Shown: piece after piece, positions 25,293-35,764 of the stretch
Layout: the number at the start of each line of letters is the position of its first letter
Position numbering within the stretch: the first letter of the stretch is position 1
Assembly: GCF_017876775.1 (NCBI RefSeq)
Contig: NZ_JAGIOP010000002.1
Span: forward strand, 124,001-188,000
DNA from: Mycolicibacterium lutetiense
GTDB taxonomy: Bacteria; Actinomycetota; Actinomycetes; Mycobacteriales; Mycobacteriaceae
DNA: 64,000 nt
Direction: 5' to 3'
Notes under the pieces: generated by a model
The model's input: the letters and a program-made list of their open reading frames with translations, nothing else
The model's database searches: none
Told to the model about the DNA's origin: nothing
Made by a program: the position numbers and the translations under genes

Positions 25293-27218
25293 TCAGGGTT
25301 GCTTGACCAGGTCGGCCGCGTCGTCGTCGACCTCGCCCAAGGTCCAGCGACCCTCACCGTGCAGCTGCAGATGCTTCTCGTGGTGCTGGCCCACGGTGCT
25401 GCGATGGGTGACGCTGACCAGGATCGTCTCCGGCAGCTCGGACCGCACCAGCGCATACATCGTGTACTCCAGGCCCTCGTCCAGAGCGGAGGTGGCCTCG
25501 TCGAAGAACACCACCCGCGGCCGGGTCAGCAGGATCCGGGCGAAGGCGATGCGTTGTTGCTCACCGGGGGAGAGCACCTTCGCCCAGTCGGCCACTTCGG
25601 AGAGTCGCTGGGAACACTGCGGCAGTGACACCTTCTGCAGCGCCGCGTGCAGTTCCTCGTCCGGGATGCTGCCGGGCTCGGCCGGATAGGAGACCACCGC
25701 GCGCAGATCGCCGAGTGGGACATACGGCATCTGGGACAGGAACATGGTCTCGTTGGCGTCGACCGGATAGCGGAAGGTGCCGGTGGCATAAGGCCAGAGT
25801 TGCGCCAAGCTGCGCAGCAGGGTGGTCTTTCCGGCGCCGGACCTGCCGGTCACGATCAGGGTGTCGCCGAGGTTCAGCCGCAGGTCCAGGTTGTCGACCA
25901 GCGGCTCACCGGACGGCGTACGCACCTCGACATCCACGAGTTCGACCAGGCAGTCCTGGCTCGGCTCGACAGTCAACTCCGGCAGTTGCCGGGCCTGTTC
26001 GTTGGCGACCACCAAGCCGTGCAGACGCATCACCGACGCCCGCCAACCCGCGAAGCCGTCGTAATTGTTGCGGAAGAACGACAAGCCGTCCTGAATGCTG
26101 CCAAACGCCGAGGAGGTCTGCGAGATGTCGCCGAGCTTGATCTCACCGGCGAACATTCGCGGCGCCTGGATGATCCACGGCAGCGGATTGATGATCTGGG
26201 AGATCGAGAGGTTCCAGCCGTAGAACTTCACCGAGCGGTTGATGAACCGCTTGTAGTTGTCCACCACGGGAGCGAACCGCTTGCGCAGCTGCATCCGTTC
26301 GGCCGCCTCGCCACGGTAGAACGCCACGGCCTCGGCGGCGTCGCGCAAGCGGACCAGCGCGTACCGGAACGCCGCGTTGAACTTCTCGTTGTTGAACGTC
26401 AGCCGGATCAACGGACGGCCGATCCAGAAGGCGATGACGGTCGCGACGAGCACGTAGGCGATACCGATCCAGAACATCGCCTTCGGCATGGTGAACCCGA
26501 ACATCGTGAGGTCACCGGAGAGGTTCCACAGGATCACCGTGAAGGAAGCCACACTCACGATGGCGTCGATGGCGCCGAACAACAGAGTGCTCTGCGTGAA
26601 GGTATTCGGGTTGCTGGGAAGCGGACCGATGCCGTTGGTGAAAATGTCGATATCGGACTGGATGCGCTGGTCCGGGTTGTCGATGGAGTCGTCGATGAAC
26701 CGGGTGCGGTAGTAGGCCTTGCGGTCGAGCCAGTCGCCGGTGAGCCGGTCGGTCAGCCAGGCGCGCCAGGCCAACGTGAACCGCTGCATCATGAACAGGT
26801 CGAGCATGACCCGGGCGACATGGACCGTGGCCAGGATGCCGAAATGGATGAGGGCCCACCAGAAGCCGTCGACGCCGGACTGTTTGACGGCGTCGTTGCC
26901 GCCGCCCATTCCCTCGAACGCGGTCTGCGCCGCCGACATCAGGTCGTTGCTGTAGTAGCTGAACAACACCTGCAACCGGACCCCGGAGATGACCGACAGC
27001 AGCAACGCCGACAACCACAGCCACACCTTGACGCTTTCCGGACCGGTGAAGTACCCACCGGTGACGCGCCAGAACTGCCGGCCCCAGGTGGTGAACTTCG
27101 CGATCAGTACCAGCACGAGCATGGTGGGAACCGCGGTGTAGACCCACACCTTGGCGATCCACAGCAGTGAAACGGCCAGCTCGGCGCCCCAGTCCAGCGA
27201 AGGGCTAAACATCTCCAT
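25293..27218 (-). CDS. bacA: BacA/SbmA-type ABC transporter (Rv1819c-like)
   Basis: 641 residues with the same fused layout as the downstream copy: membrane domain with [20 protein letters not shown] and the [18 protein letters not shown] cavity-lining motif, then an ATPase with [36 protein letters not shown] and [13 protein letters not shown]. It is closer to my recollection of M. tuberculosis Rv1819c than the second copy, and it lies divergent from secA2 as in that species (where ilvG intervenes). It works as a homodimer in the inner membrane with a large hydrophilic cavity and takes up cobalamin and hydrophilic peptides. The shared promoter gap with secA2 is 109 bp. Confidence 0.92.
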   Translation of the reverse strand: MEMFSPSLDWGAELAVSLLWIAKVWVYTAVPTMLVLVLIAKFTTWGRQFWRVTGGYFTGPESVKVWLWLSALLLSVISGVRLQVLFSYYSNDLMSAAQTAFEGMGGGNDAVKQSGVDGFWWALIHFGILATVHVARVMLDLFMMQRFTLAWRAWLTDRLTGDWLDRKAYYRTRFIDDSIDNPDQRIQSDIDIFTNGIGPLPSNPNTFTQSTLLFGAIDAIVSVASFTVILWNLSGDLTMFGFTMPKAMFWIGIAYVLVATVIAFWIGRPLIRLTFNNEKFNAAFRYALVRLRDAAEAVAFYRGEAAERMQLRKRFAPVVDNYKRFINRSVKFYGWNLSISQIINPLPWIIQAPRMFAGEIKLGDISQTSSAFGSIQDGLSFFRNNYDGFAGWRASVMRLHGLVVANEQARQLPELTVEPSQDCLVELVDVEVRTPSGEPLVDNLDLRLNLGDTLIVTGRSGAGKTTLLRSLAQLWPYATGTFRYPVDANETMFLSQMPYVPLGDLRAVVSYPAEPGSIPDEELHAALQKVSLPQCSQRLSEVADWAKVLSPGEQQRIAFARILLTRPRVVFFDEATSALDEGLEYTMYALVRSELPETILVSVTHRSTVGQHHEKHLQLHGEGRWTLGEVDDDAADLVKQP

Positions 27219-27327
27219 CCGGGCAAAGTACCCGCATCAGCTGGCGTGAGCCCGGCCGGACGGCTCCAGGCGCGGTCGCGCCGATCCGGTTTCTGGGGCA
27301 CTCCGCGCGTCCGCGTACCGTGAACGT

Positions 27328-29673
27328 GTGTCGAAGACGTCCAGCGCCAAACCGGGCCGCTTGAGCAGCAAGTTCTGGAAGTTACTGGGGGCCAGTACCG
27401 AGCGCAACGAGGCCCGGTCGCTCTCAGAGGTCAAGGGTGCAGCCGGGTTCGAGGACAAGGCTGCCAAACTCGACGACGAGCAGCTCACCAAAGCCGCCAA
27501 GCTGCTCGAGCTGCAGGACCTGGCCGCATCGGCCGACATGCCGCAGTTCCTGGCACTCGCGCGTGAGGCCGCCGACCGGACGACTGGCCTCCGGCCTTTT
27601 GATGTGCAGCTGCTCGGTGCGCTGCGCATGCTCGCCGGCGACGTCGTCGAGATGGCCACCGGTGAGGGCAAGACGCTGTCCGGGGCGATCGCAGCGGCCG
27701 GCTACGCCATCGGCGGCCGGCACGTCCATGTCATCACCATCAACGACTATCTGGCCAAGCGTGACGCGGAGTGGATGAGCCCGCTGCTGGAGGCGCTCGG
27801 TCTGACGGTCGGCTGGATCACCGAGGACTCGACGGCCGAAGAACGGCGCGCCGCCTACGGGTGCGATGTCACCTACGCGTCGGTCAACGAGATCGGCTTC
27901 GATGTCCTGCGTGACCAGCTGGTCACCGATGTCGCCGATCTGGTGTCACCCAACCCCGATGTCGCGCTCATCGACGAGGCCGACTCGGTCCTGGTCGACG
28001 AGGCACTGGTGCCGCTGGTGCTGGCCGGCACCAGCCACCGTGAGCAGCCCCGCGTCGAGGTCATCCGAATGGTTGGCGACCTGATCGCCGGGACCGATTT
28101 CGACACCGACGACGACAACCGCAACGTGCATCTCACCGAGGCCGGTGCCCGCAAGCTGGAAGCTCGGCTGGGAAACATCGACCTGTACTCCGAGGAGCAT
28201 GTCGCCACCACGCTCACCGAGATCAACGTCGCGCTGCACGCACATGTGCTGCTGCAGCGCGATGTGCACTACATCGTCCGTGACGGCGCGGTCCACCTGA
28301 TCAACGCGTCCCGTGGACGTATCGCCTCGCTGCAGCGCTGGCCGGACGGTCTGCAGGCCGCCGTCGAGGCCAAGGAGGGCATCGAGACCACCGAGACCGG
28401 CGAAGTTCTCGACACCATCACGGTGCAGGCGCTGGTCAACCGCTATCCGACCGTGTGCGGCATGACCGGTACCGCGCTGGCGGCCGGCGAGCAGCTGCGC
28501 CAGTTCTACAAGCTCGGGGTGTCGCCGATCCCGCCGAACAAGCCCAATGTCCGCGAGGACGAGACGGACCGGGTGTACCTCGCCGAGGCCGCCAAGAACC
28601 ACGCCATCGTCGAGCACATCGCCGAGGTGCACGAGACCGGTCAGCCGGTGCTCGTCGGCACCCACGACGTGGCCGAGTCCGAAGACCTGCACCGCAGGCT
28701 GATCAAGGCGGGCGTCCCCGCCGTCGTGCTCAACGCCAAGAACGACGCCGAAGAAGCCTCCGTGATCGCCGAGGCAGGCAAGCTGGGCTCGGTCACGGTG
28801 TCGACCCAGATGGCCGGTCGCGGCACCGACATCCGGCTCGGCGGGTCCGATGTGGGTGACGACTCGGCAGAGAAGGAGAAGGTCGCCGACCTCGGCGGGC
28901 TGCACGTGGTCGGCACGGGCCGGCACCACACCGAACGCCTGGACAATCAGTTGCGCGGGCGGGCCGGACGCCAGGGCGACCCCGGTTCGACGGTGTTCTT
29001 TTCCAGCTGGGACGACGAAGTGGTGGCGGCCCACCTCGACGACACCAAGCTGCCTACCGAGACCGACGAGAACGGCCGGATCACCGCACCCAGGGCGGCC
29101 GGTCTTCTCGACCACGCACAGCGCGTTGCCGAGGGCAGGCTGCTCGACGTGCACGCCAACACCTGGCGCTACAACCAGTTGATCGCCCAGCAACGCGCGA
29201 TCATCGTGGACCGCCGCGAAACCCTGCTGCGCACCGACACCGCCCGCCAGGAGTTGGAGGCCCGCTCGCCGGAGCGCTACGCCACCCTGGCCGAGGATCT
29301 CGGCGAGGACGGTGAGCAGAAGCTGGAGAAGATCTGCCGCCTGATCATGCTGTACCACCTGGACCGAGGCTGGTGTGACCACCTGGCCTTCCTTGCCGAC
29401 ATCCGGGAGAGCATCCACCTGAGGGCGTTGGGCCGCCAGAACCCGCTCGACGAGTTCCACCGGATGGCCGTCGACGCATTCGCCTCGTTGGCCGCCGATG
29501 CCATCGAGGCCGCCCAGCAGACCTTCGACACCGCGGATTCGATCGAGGACGAACCGGGTATCGATCTGTCCAAGTTGGCGCGGCCGACGTCGACGTGGAC
29601 GTACATGGTCCACGACAATCCACTCAACGACGACACCATGTCGGCGCTGAGCCTGCCGGGTGTGTTCCGCTAG
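27328..29673 (+). CDS. secA2: Accessory preprotein translocase ATPase SecA2
   Basis: 781 residues from GTG 27328; shorter than SecA1 (about 950) because the C-terminal linker and zinc domain are missing, as usual for SecA2. Walker A is [11 protein letters not shown], Walker [12 protein letters not shown], and helicase motifs [14 protein letters not shown] and [20 protein letters not shown] are intact. The IRA1/helical scaffold region ends near [12 protein letters not shown]. SecA2 exports a small set of proteins, including some lacking normal signal peptides, and is linked to virulence in slow growers. It leads an operon-like run with pgsA2 and the DUF881 genes. Confidence 0.96.
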   Translation: MSKTSSAKPGRLSSKFWKLLGASTERNEARSLSEVKGAAGFEDKAAKLDDEQLTKAAKLLELQDLAASADMPQFLALAREAADRTTGLRPFDVQLLGALRMLAGDVVEMATGEGKTLSGAIAAAGYAIGGRHVHVITINDYLAKRDAEWMSPLLEALGLTVGWITEDSTAEERRAAYGCDVTYASVNEIGFDVLRDQLVTDVADLVSPNPDVALIDEADSVLVDEALVPLVLAGTSHREQPRVEVIRMVGDLIAGTDFDTDDDNRNVHLTEAGARKLEARLGNIDLYSEEHVATTLTEINVALHAHVLLQRDVHYIVRDGAVHLINASRGRIASLQRWPDGLQAAVEAKEGIETTETGEVLDTITVQALVNRYPTVCGMTGTALAAGEQLRQFYKLGVSPIPPNKPNVREDETDRVYLAEAAKNHAIVEHIAEVHETGQPVLVGTHDVAESEDLHRRLIKAGVPAVVLNAKNDAEEASVIAEAGKLGSVTVSTQMAGRGTDIRLGGSDVGDDSAEKEKVADLGGLHVVGTGRHHTERLDNQLRGRAGRQGDPGSTVFFSSWDDEVVAAHLDDTKLPTETDENGRITAPRAAGLLDHAQRVAEGRLLDVHANTWRYNQLIAQQRAIIVDRRETLLRTDTARQELEARSPERYATLAEDLGEDGEQKLEKICRLIMLYHLDRGWCDHLAFLADIRESIHLRALGRQNPLDEFHRMAVDAFASLAADAIEAAQQTFDTADSIEDEPGIDLSKLARPTSTWTYMVHDNPLNDDTMSALSLPGVFR

Positions 29674-29682
29674 GTTTTAGGC

Positions 29683-30267
29683 ATGGACCATGCCGTGCAC
29701 GATCGGGTGCTGACGGTGCCCAACGCACTGAGTGCGCTGCGCCTGGTGCTCGTGCCGGTGTTCCTGTGGCTGCTGTTCGACCAGCACGCCAACGGGTGGG
29801 CGGTAGCGGTCCTGATGTTCAGCGGGTTCTCCGACTGGGCCGACGGCAAGATCGCGCGCCTCGTCGACAACCAGTCGTCGCGGCTGGGCGAGCTGCTGGA
29901 CCCGCTCGTCGACCGGATCTACATGGTCATCGTTCCGATCGCCCTGGCGCTGTACGGCGTGGTGCCGTGGTGGGTGGTGCTGACCCTGCTCGGCCGCGAT
30001 GTGCTGCTGGCCGCCACGCTGCCGATCTTGCGCCGCCGGGGACTGACCGCCCTGCCCGTGACGTATCTGGGCAAGGCCGCCACCTTCGCATTGATGTCGG
30101 CCTTCCCGTGGGTGCTGCTCGGCCAGTGGGACGCGACGTGGAGTCGCGTCGCCCTGGCCTGCGGATGGGCCTTCCTGCTGTGGGGAGTGGCGCTGTATCT
30201 GTGGTCGGCGGTGCTCTATCTGGTTCAGGTGGGCATGGTGGTGCGACAACTCCCCGTACGGGCATGA
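29683..30267 (+). CDS. pgsA2: CDP-alcohol phosphatidyltransferase PgsA2
   Basis: 194 residues, six hydrophobic helices. The CDP-alcohol phosphotransferase motif is complete: DWADGKIAR, nine residues, then GELLDPLVD, giving the four metal-binding aspartates. [20 protein letters not shown] is the usual helix 1. The enzyme joins a CDP-diacylglycerol-type donor to an alcohol acceptor in the membrane; M. tuberculosis Rv1822 is annotated as a phosphatidylglycerophosphate synthase or cardiolipin-type enzyme, with the acceptor not settled. Nine bases after secA2 and coupled to the next gene by ATGA overlap. Confidence 0.9.
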   Translation: MDHAVHDRVLTVPNALSALRLVLVPVFLWLLFDQHANGWAVAVLMFSGFSDWADGKIARLVDNQSSRLGELLDPLVDRIYMVIVPIALALYGVVPWWVVLTLLGRDVLLAATLPILRRRGLTALPVTYLGKAATFALMSAFPWVLLGQWDATWSRVALACGWAFLLWGVALYLWSAVLYLVQVGMVVRQLPVRA

Positions 30268-31163
30268 GCACCCTGGGTGGTTACGAGTCGGGGGCCGGGC
30301 TCAACGACCATGAGGCCCACGCGCCCACCCGGATCCCGCTGCCGTCACTGCTGCGATCGTTGTTGTCCGAGCACCTCGACCCCGGCTATGCCGCGGCCGC
30401 GGCCGCGCGTGAGGCCGGCGACCGGCCGCGCCGGCGGGTCCGGGATTTCGGGTGGCTGGCGCTCGGCGCGGGCGCGATCGCCACGGTGTTCGCCGTGGCC
30501 GCCGGCCAGGCCCAGACTGCGGCGCCGGCGGCCCGGGAAGCCCAGCACACCATGGCCGGACGGGTGCGCGCGGCTCAGATCGGCGCCGACGCGGCCAGCG
30601 CTCAACGGGACACGCTGGTCAATCAGGTGGACACCGAGCGACGCAGCCGGCTCGGGATGGACGAGAACGGCCAGCAATTGCTCGGCAGCCTGGACACCGC
30701 CAACATCGAAGCGGCCGCAATCGCGATGATCGGGCCCGGGCTGACCGTCACGGTCACCGATCCCGGCATGTCCAAAGACCTCAGCGACGTGTCCAAACAG
30801 CGGGTCGCCGGCGGCCAGCAGATCATCCTCGACCGGGACCTCCAGTTGGTGGTGAACTCACTGTGGGCCAGTGGCGCAGAGGCGGTTTCGGTGGATGGCG
30901 TGCGGGTCGGCGCCGGCGTCACGATCAGGCAGGCCGGTGGTGGAATTCTGGTCGACAATCAGCCGATCACCAGTCCGTATGCCATTGTGGCCATCGGACC
31001 ACCGAAGGGGATGGCCGATGCCTTCGACCGCACTCCGGGTTTGCAGCGGTTGCGGCTGTTGGAGACTTCCTACGGGGTAGGGGTGAATGTGAGTGCGGGT
31101 GACGGCCTGACCGTGCCCGCGGTGTCGGTGCGAGATGTCAACTTCGCCAAACAGATTGGATAG
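30264..31163 (+). CDS. DUF881 membrane-anchored protein (Rv1823-like)
   Basis: 299 residues. A cytosolic N-terminus (about 60 residues) precedes one transmembrane helix ([20 protein letters not shown]); the rest is extracytoplasmic, beginning with a helical stalk ([20 protein letters not shown]) and then the DUF881 domain with [31 protein letters not shown] and [14 protein letters not shown]. The start overlaps pgsA2 by 4 bp. With sbp and the second DUF881 gene it forms the conserved actinobacterial and firmicute trio found next to cell-division genes in Bacillus (ylxW/ylxX/sbp). Role unknown, probably envelope or division. Confidence 0.85.
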   Translation: MSTLGGYESGAGLNDHEAHAPTRIPLPSLLRSLLSEHLDPGYAAAAAAREAGDRPRRRVRDFGWLALGAGAIATVFAVAAGQAQTAAPAAREAQHTMAGRVRAAQIGADAASAQRDTLVNQVDTERRSRLGMDENGQQLLGSLDTANIEAAAIAMIGPGLTVTVTDPGMSKDLSDVSKQRVAGGQQIILDRDLQLVVNSLWASGAEAVSVDGVRVGAGVTIRQAGGGILVDNQPITSPYAIVAIGPPKGMADAFDRTPGLQRLRLLETSYGVGVNVSAGDGLTVPAVSVRDVNFAKQIG

Positions 31164-31191
31164 GCCGGACGTGCACAGGATGGACCGTTAG

Positions 31192-31524
31192 ATGATCGGG
31201 ATCGTCGCACTGGTCGTCGGGATCGTGCTCGGGTTGGTGTTTCACCCCAGCGTTCCCGACTTTGTCGAGCCGTACCTGCCGATCGCCGTGGTCGCGGCAC
31301 TGGACGCGGTGTTCGGGGGGTTGCGCGCCTACCTGGAGCGCATCTTCGACGCCAAGGTGTTCGTGGTCTCGTTCGTTTTCAACGTGTTGGTGGCGGCGTT
31401 GATCGTGTACGTCGGTGATCAGCTGGGCGTCGGTACCCAGCTGTCGACGGCGATCATCGTGGTCCTCGGCATCCGGATCTTCGGCAACGCCGCCGCACTG
31501 CGGCGCAGGTTGTTCGGCGCCTGA
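31192..31524 (+). CDS. sbp: Small basic protein family membrane protein (DUF1290)
   Basis: 110 residues with three hydrophobic segments (MIGIVALVVGIVLGLVFHPS, PYLPIAVVAALDAVFGGLRA, FVFNVLVAALIVYVGDQLGV) and a basic C-terminus (LRRRLFGA). This matches the Sbp family found with DUF881 genes. It sits 28 bp after one DUF881 gene and 1 bp before the next, so the three products probably form one inner-membrane complex (inference). Confidence 0.85.
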   Translation: MIGIVALVVGIVLGLVFHPSVPDFVEPYLPIAVVAALDAVFGGLRAYLERIFDAKVFVVSFVFNVLVAALIVYVGDQLGVGTQLSTAIIVVLGIRIFGNAAALRRRLFGA

Positions 31525-31525
31525 C

Positions 31526-32365
31526 ATGAGCGAAGCAGAACCCCCACAGGTTGAGCCGGACCATCCCGACGCGGAGTCCGAGCCCAAGCCTGAGCACCAC
31601 GGCCGCCATGAGATGCCCGCCGATGTCTCGCCGCGCCGGTTCCGGAATCTGCGGATCGCGCGTCGTAGCCGTTCGCAGTTGGTGTTCGGCGCACTGGGGG
31701 TGTTGTTGTGCCTCCTGCTGGGCATGGCGATCGTGACGCAGGTCCGCCAGAACGAGTCGGGGGATTCGCTGGAGACCGCGCGTCCGGCTGATCTGCTGGT
31801 GCTGCTCGATTCCTTGCAGCAACGTGAGGCTTCACTCAACACCGAGGTGGCCGATCTGCAGCGCACACTGCAGCAGTTGCAGGCCTCGGGCAGCAGCGAT
31901 CAGGCCGCGATCGAGAACGCCCGGTCGCGGCTGGAGGCATTGTCCATCCAGATCGGGACGGTGGCCGCCACGGGTCCAGGAGTGACGCTCACCATAGAGG
32001 ACAACGCTCCTGGAGTGCCCGCCGAAACCATGCTCGATGTGATCAACGAGCTGCGCGCAGCGGGCGCTGAGGCCATCGAGATCCGCGGCGCAGACCCGCA
32101 GTCCGCCGTACGGGTCGGCCTCGACACCTGGATCATCGGCACACCTGGCGCGCTCACCGTGGACGACGTGACGCTGCGGCCGCCGTATTCTGTTCTGGCC
32201 ATAGGGGATCCGCCGACCCTGGCGGCCGCGATGAACATTCCCGGCGGGGCAATGGACAGTGTCAAGCGCGTCGGCGGCACGATGGTGATGCAACAAGCCG
32301 AGCGCATCGACGTCACCGCCTTGCGGCAACCGAAACAACGCCAATACGCTCAGCCCGTCAAGTAG
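31526..32365 (+). CDS. DUF881 membrane-anchored protein (Rv1825-like)
   Basis: 279 residues. An acidic, Pro/His-rich cytosolic part (to about 45) is followed by one transmembrane helix (QLVFGALGVLLCLLLGMAIV), a coiled-coil stalk (LDSLQQREASLNTEVADLQR, TLQQLQASG) and the DUF881 domain (GPGVTLTIEDN, NELRAAGAEAIEIRG, PYSVLAIGDPPTL). Paralogue of the gene at 30264. ATG 31526 is one base after the sbp stop. Both DUF881 proteins place their conserved domain outside the membrane, where they could pair with each other. Confidence 0.87.
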   Translation: MSEAEPPQVEPDHPDAESEPKPEHHGRHEMPADVSPRRFRNLRIARRSRSQLVFGALGVLLCLLLGMAIVTQVRQNESGDSLETARPADLLVLLDSLQQREASLNTEVADLQRTLQQLQASGSSDQAAIENARSRLEALSIQIGTVAATGPGVTLTIEDNAPGVPAETMLDVINELRAAGAEAIEIRGADPQSAVRVGLDTWIIGTPGALTVDDVTLRPPYSVLAIGDPPTLAAAMNIPGGAMDSVKRVGGTMVMQQAERIDVTALRQPKQRQYAQPVK

Positions 32366-32402
32366 TGCAGCAGCAATCAACCGCCCGACCTGAAGGAGCG
32401 CC

Positions 32403-32798
32403 GTGAGCGAGATCCCAGCCGACCTCTACTACACCTCGGAGCACGAGTGGGTAGTGCGTATCGGTGACGACACGGTACGCGTCGGAATCACCGACTATGC
32501 GCAGTCCGCCCTCGGCGATGTGGTGTTCGTCCAACTGCCCGACGTCGGCGCCGAGCTGGCCGCCGGCGATGCGTTCGGCGAGGTCGAGTCCACCAAGTCG
32601 GTATCGGACCTCTACGCGCCCGTCGCGGCGAAAGTCGTTGCGGTCAACGGTGATCTGGACGGCAGTCCACAACTGGTCAACTCCGACCCCTACGGCGAAG
32701 GCTGGCTGGTCGATCTGCGGCTCGAGGAGGGCACGCTCGACGCCGCTCTGGCCGGTTTGCTCGACGCGGACGGCTACCGCGCCGCCGTGACCGAGTGA
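32403..32798 (+). CDS. gcvH: Glycine cleavage system H protein
   Basis: 131 residues from GTG 32403, with GGAG upstream. The lipoyl-lysine is in [15 protein letters not shown], set in the hammerhead fold that starts [20 protein letters not shown]. It carries the aminomethyl group from GcvP to GcvT. gcvP lies 3.2 kb downstream behind a glycine riboswitch; no riboswitch was seen before gcvH. gcvT is not in the window, as in M. tuberculosis. Confidence 0.95.
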   Translation: MSEIPADLYYTSEHEWVVRIGDDTVRVGITDYAQSALGDVVFVQLPDVGAELAAGDAFGEVESTKSVSDLYAPVAAKVVAVNGDLDGSPQLVNSDPYGEGWLVDLRLEEGTLDAALAGLLDADGYRAAVTE

Positions 32799-32987
32799 GG
32801 GGTTGTTAGGGTTTCGAAGGCCGGTCGCCAGGACCGGTTCGGCAGTACCCTGCGCGCAGATATCTTCCCCATCGGATCCGGCGGTGGTGGACACAACGAT
32901 GCCTGAAGCGCGGTACGGTCGACGTGAGACCGACGATGAGCTGGGGCCGCGCCGGCCAACGCCACAGCAGCCAGTGAGGAGCAGCGG

Positions 32988-33467
32988 GTGACGGAAAAGG
33001 ACAGCAATTTGGGGGCCGACCAGTCGGAAGACGTGACGGTGGAAACCACATCGGTTTTTCGCGCGGACTTCCTGACCGAACTGGATGCACCCGCAACGGC
33101 AGGTTCCGAAGGCGCCGTTTCCGGTGTCGAGGGCCTGCCCGCGGGTTCGGCATTGCTCGTCGTCAAGCGTGGGCCGAATGCCGGATCGCGCTTCCTGCTC
33201 GATCAGCCGACCACGTCGGCGGGGCGTCACCCGGACAGCGACATCTTTCTCGATGACGTGACGGTCAGCCGGCGACACGCCGAGTTCCGGTTGGAGAGCG
33301 GCGAGTTCCAGGTTGTCGATGTCGGCAGCCTCAACGGTACGTACGTCAACCGCGAGCCGGTCGATTCGGCCGTACTCGCCAACGGCGACGAGGTGCAGAT
33401 CGGGAAGTTCCGCCTGGTGTTCCTCACCGGCCCTCGATCTGACGACGACAGCGGCCCGACCAGCTAG
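32988..33467 (+). CDS. garA: FHA-domain metabolic regulator GarA
   Basis: 159 residues from GTG 32988. An acidic N-terminal tail holds the phosphorylation motif VETTSVFRADF with two adjacent threonines, the known PknB/PknG targets in GarA. Residues 55-150 form the FHA domain (SAGRHPDSDIFLDDVTVSRR, HAEFR, GSLNGTYVNREPV). Unphosphorylated GarA binds 2-oxoglutarate-using enzymes (2-oxoglutarate decarboxylase, NAD-glutamate dehydrogenase, glutamate synthase) and shifts nitrogen and TCA flux; phosphorylation makes the FHA domain bind its own tail and releases the targets. A 189-bp leader separates it from gcvH. Confidence 0.95.
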   Translation: MTEKDSNLGADQSEDVTVETTSVFRADFLTELDAPATAGSEGAVSGVEGLPAGSALLVVKRGPNAGSRFLLDQPTTSAGRHPDSDIFLDDVTVSRRHAEFRLESGEFQVVDVGSLNGTYVNREPVDSAVLANGDEVQIGKFRLVFLTGPRSDDDSGPTS

Positions 33468-33470
33468 CCG

Positions 33471-34220
33471 ATGACAGCCCCCGACAGACCTGCGCTGGCC
33501 GGGATGTCGATCGGCGCAGTGCTGGACCTGCTGCGGGGCGACTTTCCGGACGTCAGCATCTCCAAGATCCGGTTCCTCGAGGCCGAGGGACTGGTCACCC
33601 CGCAGCGCACCGCGTCGGGCTACCGGCGGTTCACTGCATACGACTGTGCGCGGTTGAGGTTCATCCTGACCGCCCAGCGTGACCAGTATCTGCCGTTGAA
33701 AGTGATCAAGGCTCAGCTGGACGCCCAGTCGGACGGTGAGTTGCCGCAGACCGGATCGGCCTACGCGGTGCCCCATCTGGTCGGGGTGTCCGAGGGTGGA
33801 GACGGCCCGGACGGCGCCGCCGCAGGTGTTTCCGCGGTGGCGCCGACACAGGTCCGGCTGTCTCGTGAAGATCTGTTGACCCGGTCGGGAATCGACGAGG
33901 AGATGCTCGGGGCGTTGGTTCGCAACGGCATCATCACGGCCGGACCGGCCGGGTTTTTCGACGAACATTCCGTGGTGATCGCCCAGTGTGCGCGAGCCCT
34001 GGGCGACTACGGAGTCGAGCCCCGCCACCTGCGGGCATTTCGGTCCGCGGCGGACCGGCAATCCGACCTGATCGCGCAGATCACCGGCCCGGTGGGTAAG
34101 GCGGGCACGGCCGGTGCGCGCGATCGCGCCGACGATCTGGCCCGTGAAGTGGCCGCCCTGGCAATCACTCTCCACACGTCGCTGATCAAGTCCGCCGTAC
34201 GCGACGTTCTGGATCGCTGA
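33471..34220 (+). CDS. ftsR: MerR family regulator FtsR (Rv1828-like)
   Basis: 249 residues starting three bases after garA, so cotranscribed. The N-terminal winged HTH is MerR-type ([20 protein letters not shown], then [20 protein letters not shown]), followed by a C-terminal helical and possibly ligand-binding domain; there are no metal-binding cysteines of classical MerR sensors. The orthologue in Corynebacterium glutamicum, FtsR, activates ftsZ and so links to cell division; M. tuberculosis Rv1828 is the equivalent. Effector unknown. Confidence 0.88.
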   Translation: MTAPDRPALAGMSIGAVLDLLRGDFPDVSISKIRFLEAEGLVTPQRTASGYRRFTAYDCARLRFILTAQRDQYLPLKVIKAQLDAQSDGELPQTGSAYAVPHLVGVSEGGDGPDGAAAGVSAVAPTQVRLSREDLLTRSGIDEEMLGALVRNGIITAGPAGFFDEHSVVIAQCARALGDYGVEPRHLRAFRSAADRQSDLIAQITGPVGKAGTAGARDRADDLAREVAALAITLHTSLIKSAVRDVLDR

Positions 34221-34330
34221 GGACTAGACTCGTTTCGACGGCCAGCTCGTCTAAGTCGGGACCCCTGAGGCGAACTGGCGAAGGACGAAGATTCGACGAA
34301 ACGGCACGGCGGTGCGAAGGGCAGGCACAG

Positions 34331-34825
34331 ATGGCTGAGGTTCGCGTGGTCGGCATTCGGGTGGAGCAGCCGCAGAACCAACCCGTGTTGCTGTTGCGGG
34401 AATCCAACGGTGACCGTTACCTGCCGATCTGGATCGGGCAGTCGGAGGCCGCCGCGATCGCTCTGGAACAGCAGGGTGTCGAGCCCGCCCGGCCGCTCAC
34501 CCACGACCTGATCCGAGATGTCATTGCCGCCCTCGGACATTCGCTCAAAGAGGTGCGGATCGTCGATCTGCAGGAAGGCACGTTCTACGCCGACCTGATC
34601 TTCGACCGCGACATCACGGTGTCGGCCAGGCCGTCGGACTCGGTGGCGATCGCCCTGCGTGTCGGTGTGCCGATCTACGTGGAGGAGGCGGTGCTGGCCG
34701 AGGCCGGCCTGCTGATTCCCGACGAGAACGACGAAGAGGCGACGGGCACCGTCCGTGAGGACGAGGTCGAGAAGTTCAAGGAGTTCCTGGACAGCGTTTC
34801 GCCGGACGACTTCAAGGCCACCTGA
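34331..34825 (+). CDS. Bifunctional nuclease family protein (DUF151)
   Basis: 164 residues. The BFN/DUF151 domain is recognisable from EVRVVGIRVEQPQNQPVLLL, LPIWIGQSEAAAIALEQQGV, RPLTHDLI, and AGTFYADL-type strands (QEGTFYADLIFD) with SARPSDSVAIALRVGVPIYV. A plant member was reported to have RNase and DNase activity, hence the name; bacterial function is open. The acidic C-terminal tail (DENDEEATGTVREDEVEKFK) is typical of actinobacterial copies. It lies between two MerR genes, an order conserved with Rv1828-Rv1830. Confidence 0.88.
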   Translation: MAEVRVVGIRVEQPQNQPVLLLRESNGDRYLPIWIGQSEAAAIALEQQGVEPARPLTHDLIRDVIAALGHSLKEVRIVDLQEGTFYADLIFDRDITVSARPSDSVAIALRVGVPIYVEEAVLAEAGLLIPDENDEEATGTVREDEVEKFKEFLDSVSPDDFKAT

Positions 34826-35080
34826 TCGTCGCCCGCGCCGCGGTACCGTCGCAGATCACGGATACGTCTCAACTGCGCATACCGGTGTCGACACGCGGCG
34901 CGGGAGCCGATCAGGCCGGAATTCGGGCGCCATACTTTCTTCGCAGCGGGCAATCAGGACTCGGCGGAAAGCGTATGCTCGACACATTCGAGCTCACCGC
35001 AAACCGCCGCAGTAGAGATTGCTGCGGTGCAGGACATATCGATACGGCGCGGGCGAGTTTGATCGGCGAGAGGATTCACA

Positions 35081-35701
35081 GTGGGTGACACGCCACGGCA
35101 GGAAGAGCTGGATCTGGCCAACGGGAGCGGTGCGGAGCCGCCTGTCAGGCCAGCTGGCGAGCCGGTGCAGGGTGGCCTGTTCCCCGACGACTCGGTGCCC
35201 GACGAACTGGTCGGATACCGCGGGCCCAGTGCCTGCCAGATCGCCGGCATCACCTACCGGCAGCTCGATTACTGGGCGCGTACCTCCCTGGTGGTTCCGT
35301 CCATCCGGGGTGCGGCCGGTTCGGGCAGCCAACGGCTCTACTCGTTCAAGGACGTCCTGGTCCTCAAGATCGTCAAGCGGTTGCTGGACACCGGTATCTC
35401 GTTGCACAACATCCGGGTCGCCGTCGACCACCTGCGCCAGCGCGGCGTGCAGGATCTAGCCAACATCACCCTGTTCTCCGATGGCACCACGGTCTACGAA
35501 TGCACCTCGGCCGAAGAGGTCGTGGATCTGCTGCAGGGCGGTCAGGGCGTGTTCGGCATCGCGGTGTCCGGAGCAATGCGTGAGCTGACCGGCACCATCG
35601 CCGATTTCCCGGGTGAGCGTGCCGACGGCGGCGAGTCCATCGCCTCACCCGAGGATGAGCTGGCCTCGCGGCGCAAGACCCGCGACCGCAAGATCGGCTG
35701 A
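35081..35701 (+). CDS. resR: MerR family regulator ResR (Rv1830-like)
   Basis: 206 residues from GTG 35081, with GAGAGGA upstream. A disordered N-terminus (about 45) precedes a MerR-type winged HTH (YRQLDYWARTSLVVPSIRGA, then SQRLYSFKDVLVLKIVKRLL), and a middle part (NITLFSDGTTVYECTSAEEV) shared with its M. tuberculosis orthologue Rv1830. That gene was named resR because clinical mutations give antibiotic resilience, linked to altered growth and division. The C-terminus is basic (SRRKTRDRKIG). A hairpin follows 23 bases after the stop. Confidence 0.85.
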   Translation: MGDTPRQEELDLANGSGAEPPVRPAGEPVQGGLFPDDSVPDELVGYRGPSACQIAGITYRQLDYWARTSLVVPSIRGAAGSGSQRLYSFKDVLVLKIVKRLLDTGISLHNIRVAVDHLRQRGVQDLANITLFSDGTTVYECTSAEEVVDLLQGGQGVFGIAVSGAMRELTGTIADFPGERADGGESIASPEDELASRRKTRDRKIG

Positions 35702-35723
35702 GTTCCCCCGCGCCTGTTCGCGT

Positions 35724-35744
35724 CTACCGGCGTGCTGCCGGTAG
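35724..35744 (+). terminator. Hairpin after resR, probable terminator
   Basis: CTACCGGC, loop GTGCT, GCCGGTAG: a perfect 8-bp stem 23 bases after the resR stop and 20 bases before the riboswitch. No T-run follows, which is common for mycobacterial terminators. Confidence 0.5.
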
Positions 35745-35764
35745 AATTGCCGACGCATCGCCCT

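Noticed and set aside
27946..29613. 555-codon frame antisense to secA2
   Set aside because: secA2 has all motifs on the other strand; this is a shadow frame without domains.
32803..32991. 62-codon frame between gcvH and garA
   Set aside because: No ribosome-binding site, Arg-rich, and the region is better explained as the garA promoter and leader.
32358..34175. 605-codon minus-strand frame over gcvH, garA and ftsR
   Set aside because: Runs antisense through three clearly recognised genes; no ribosome-binding site or domain.
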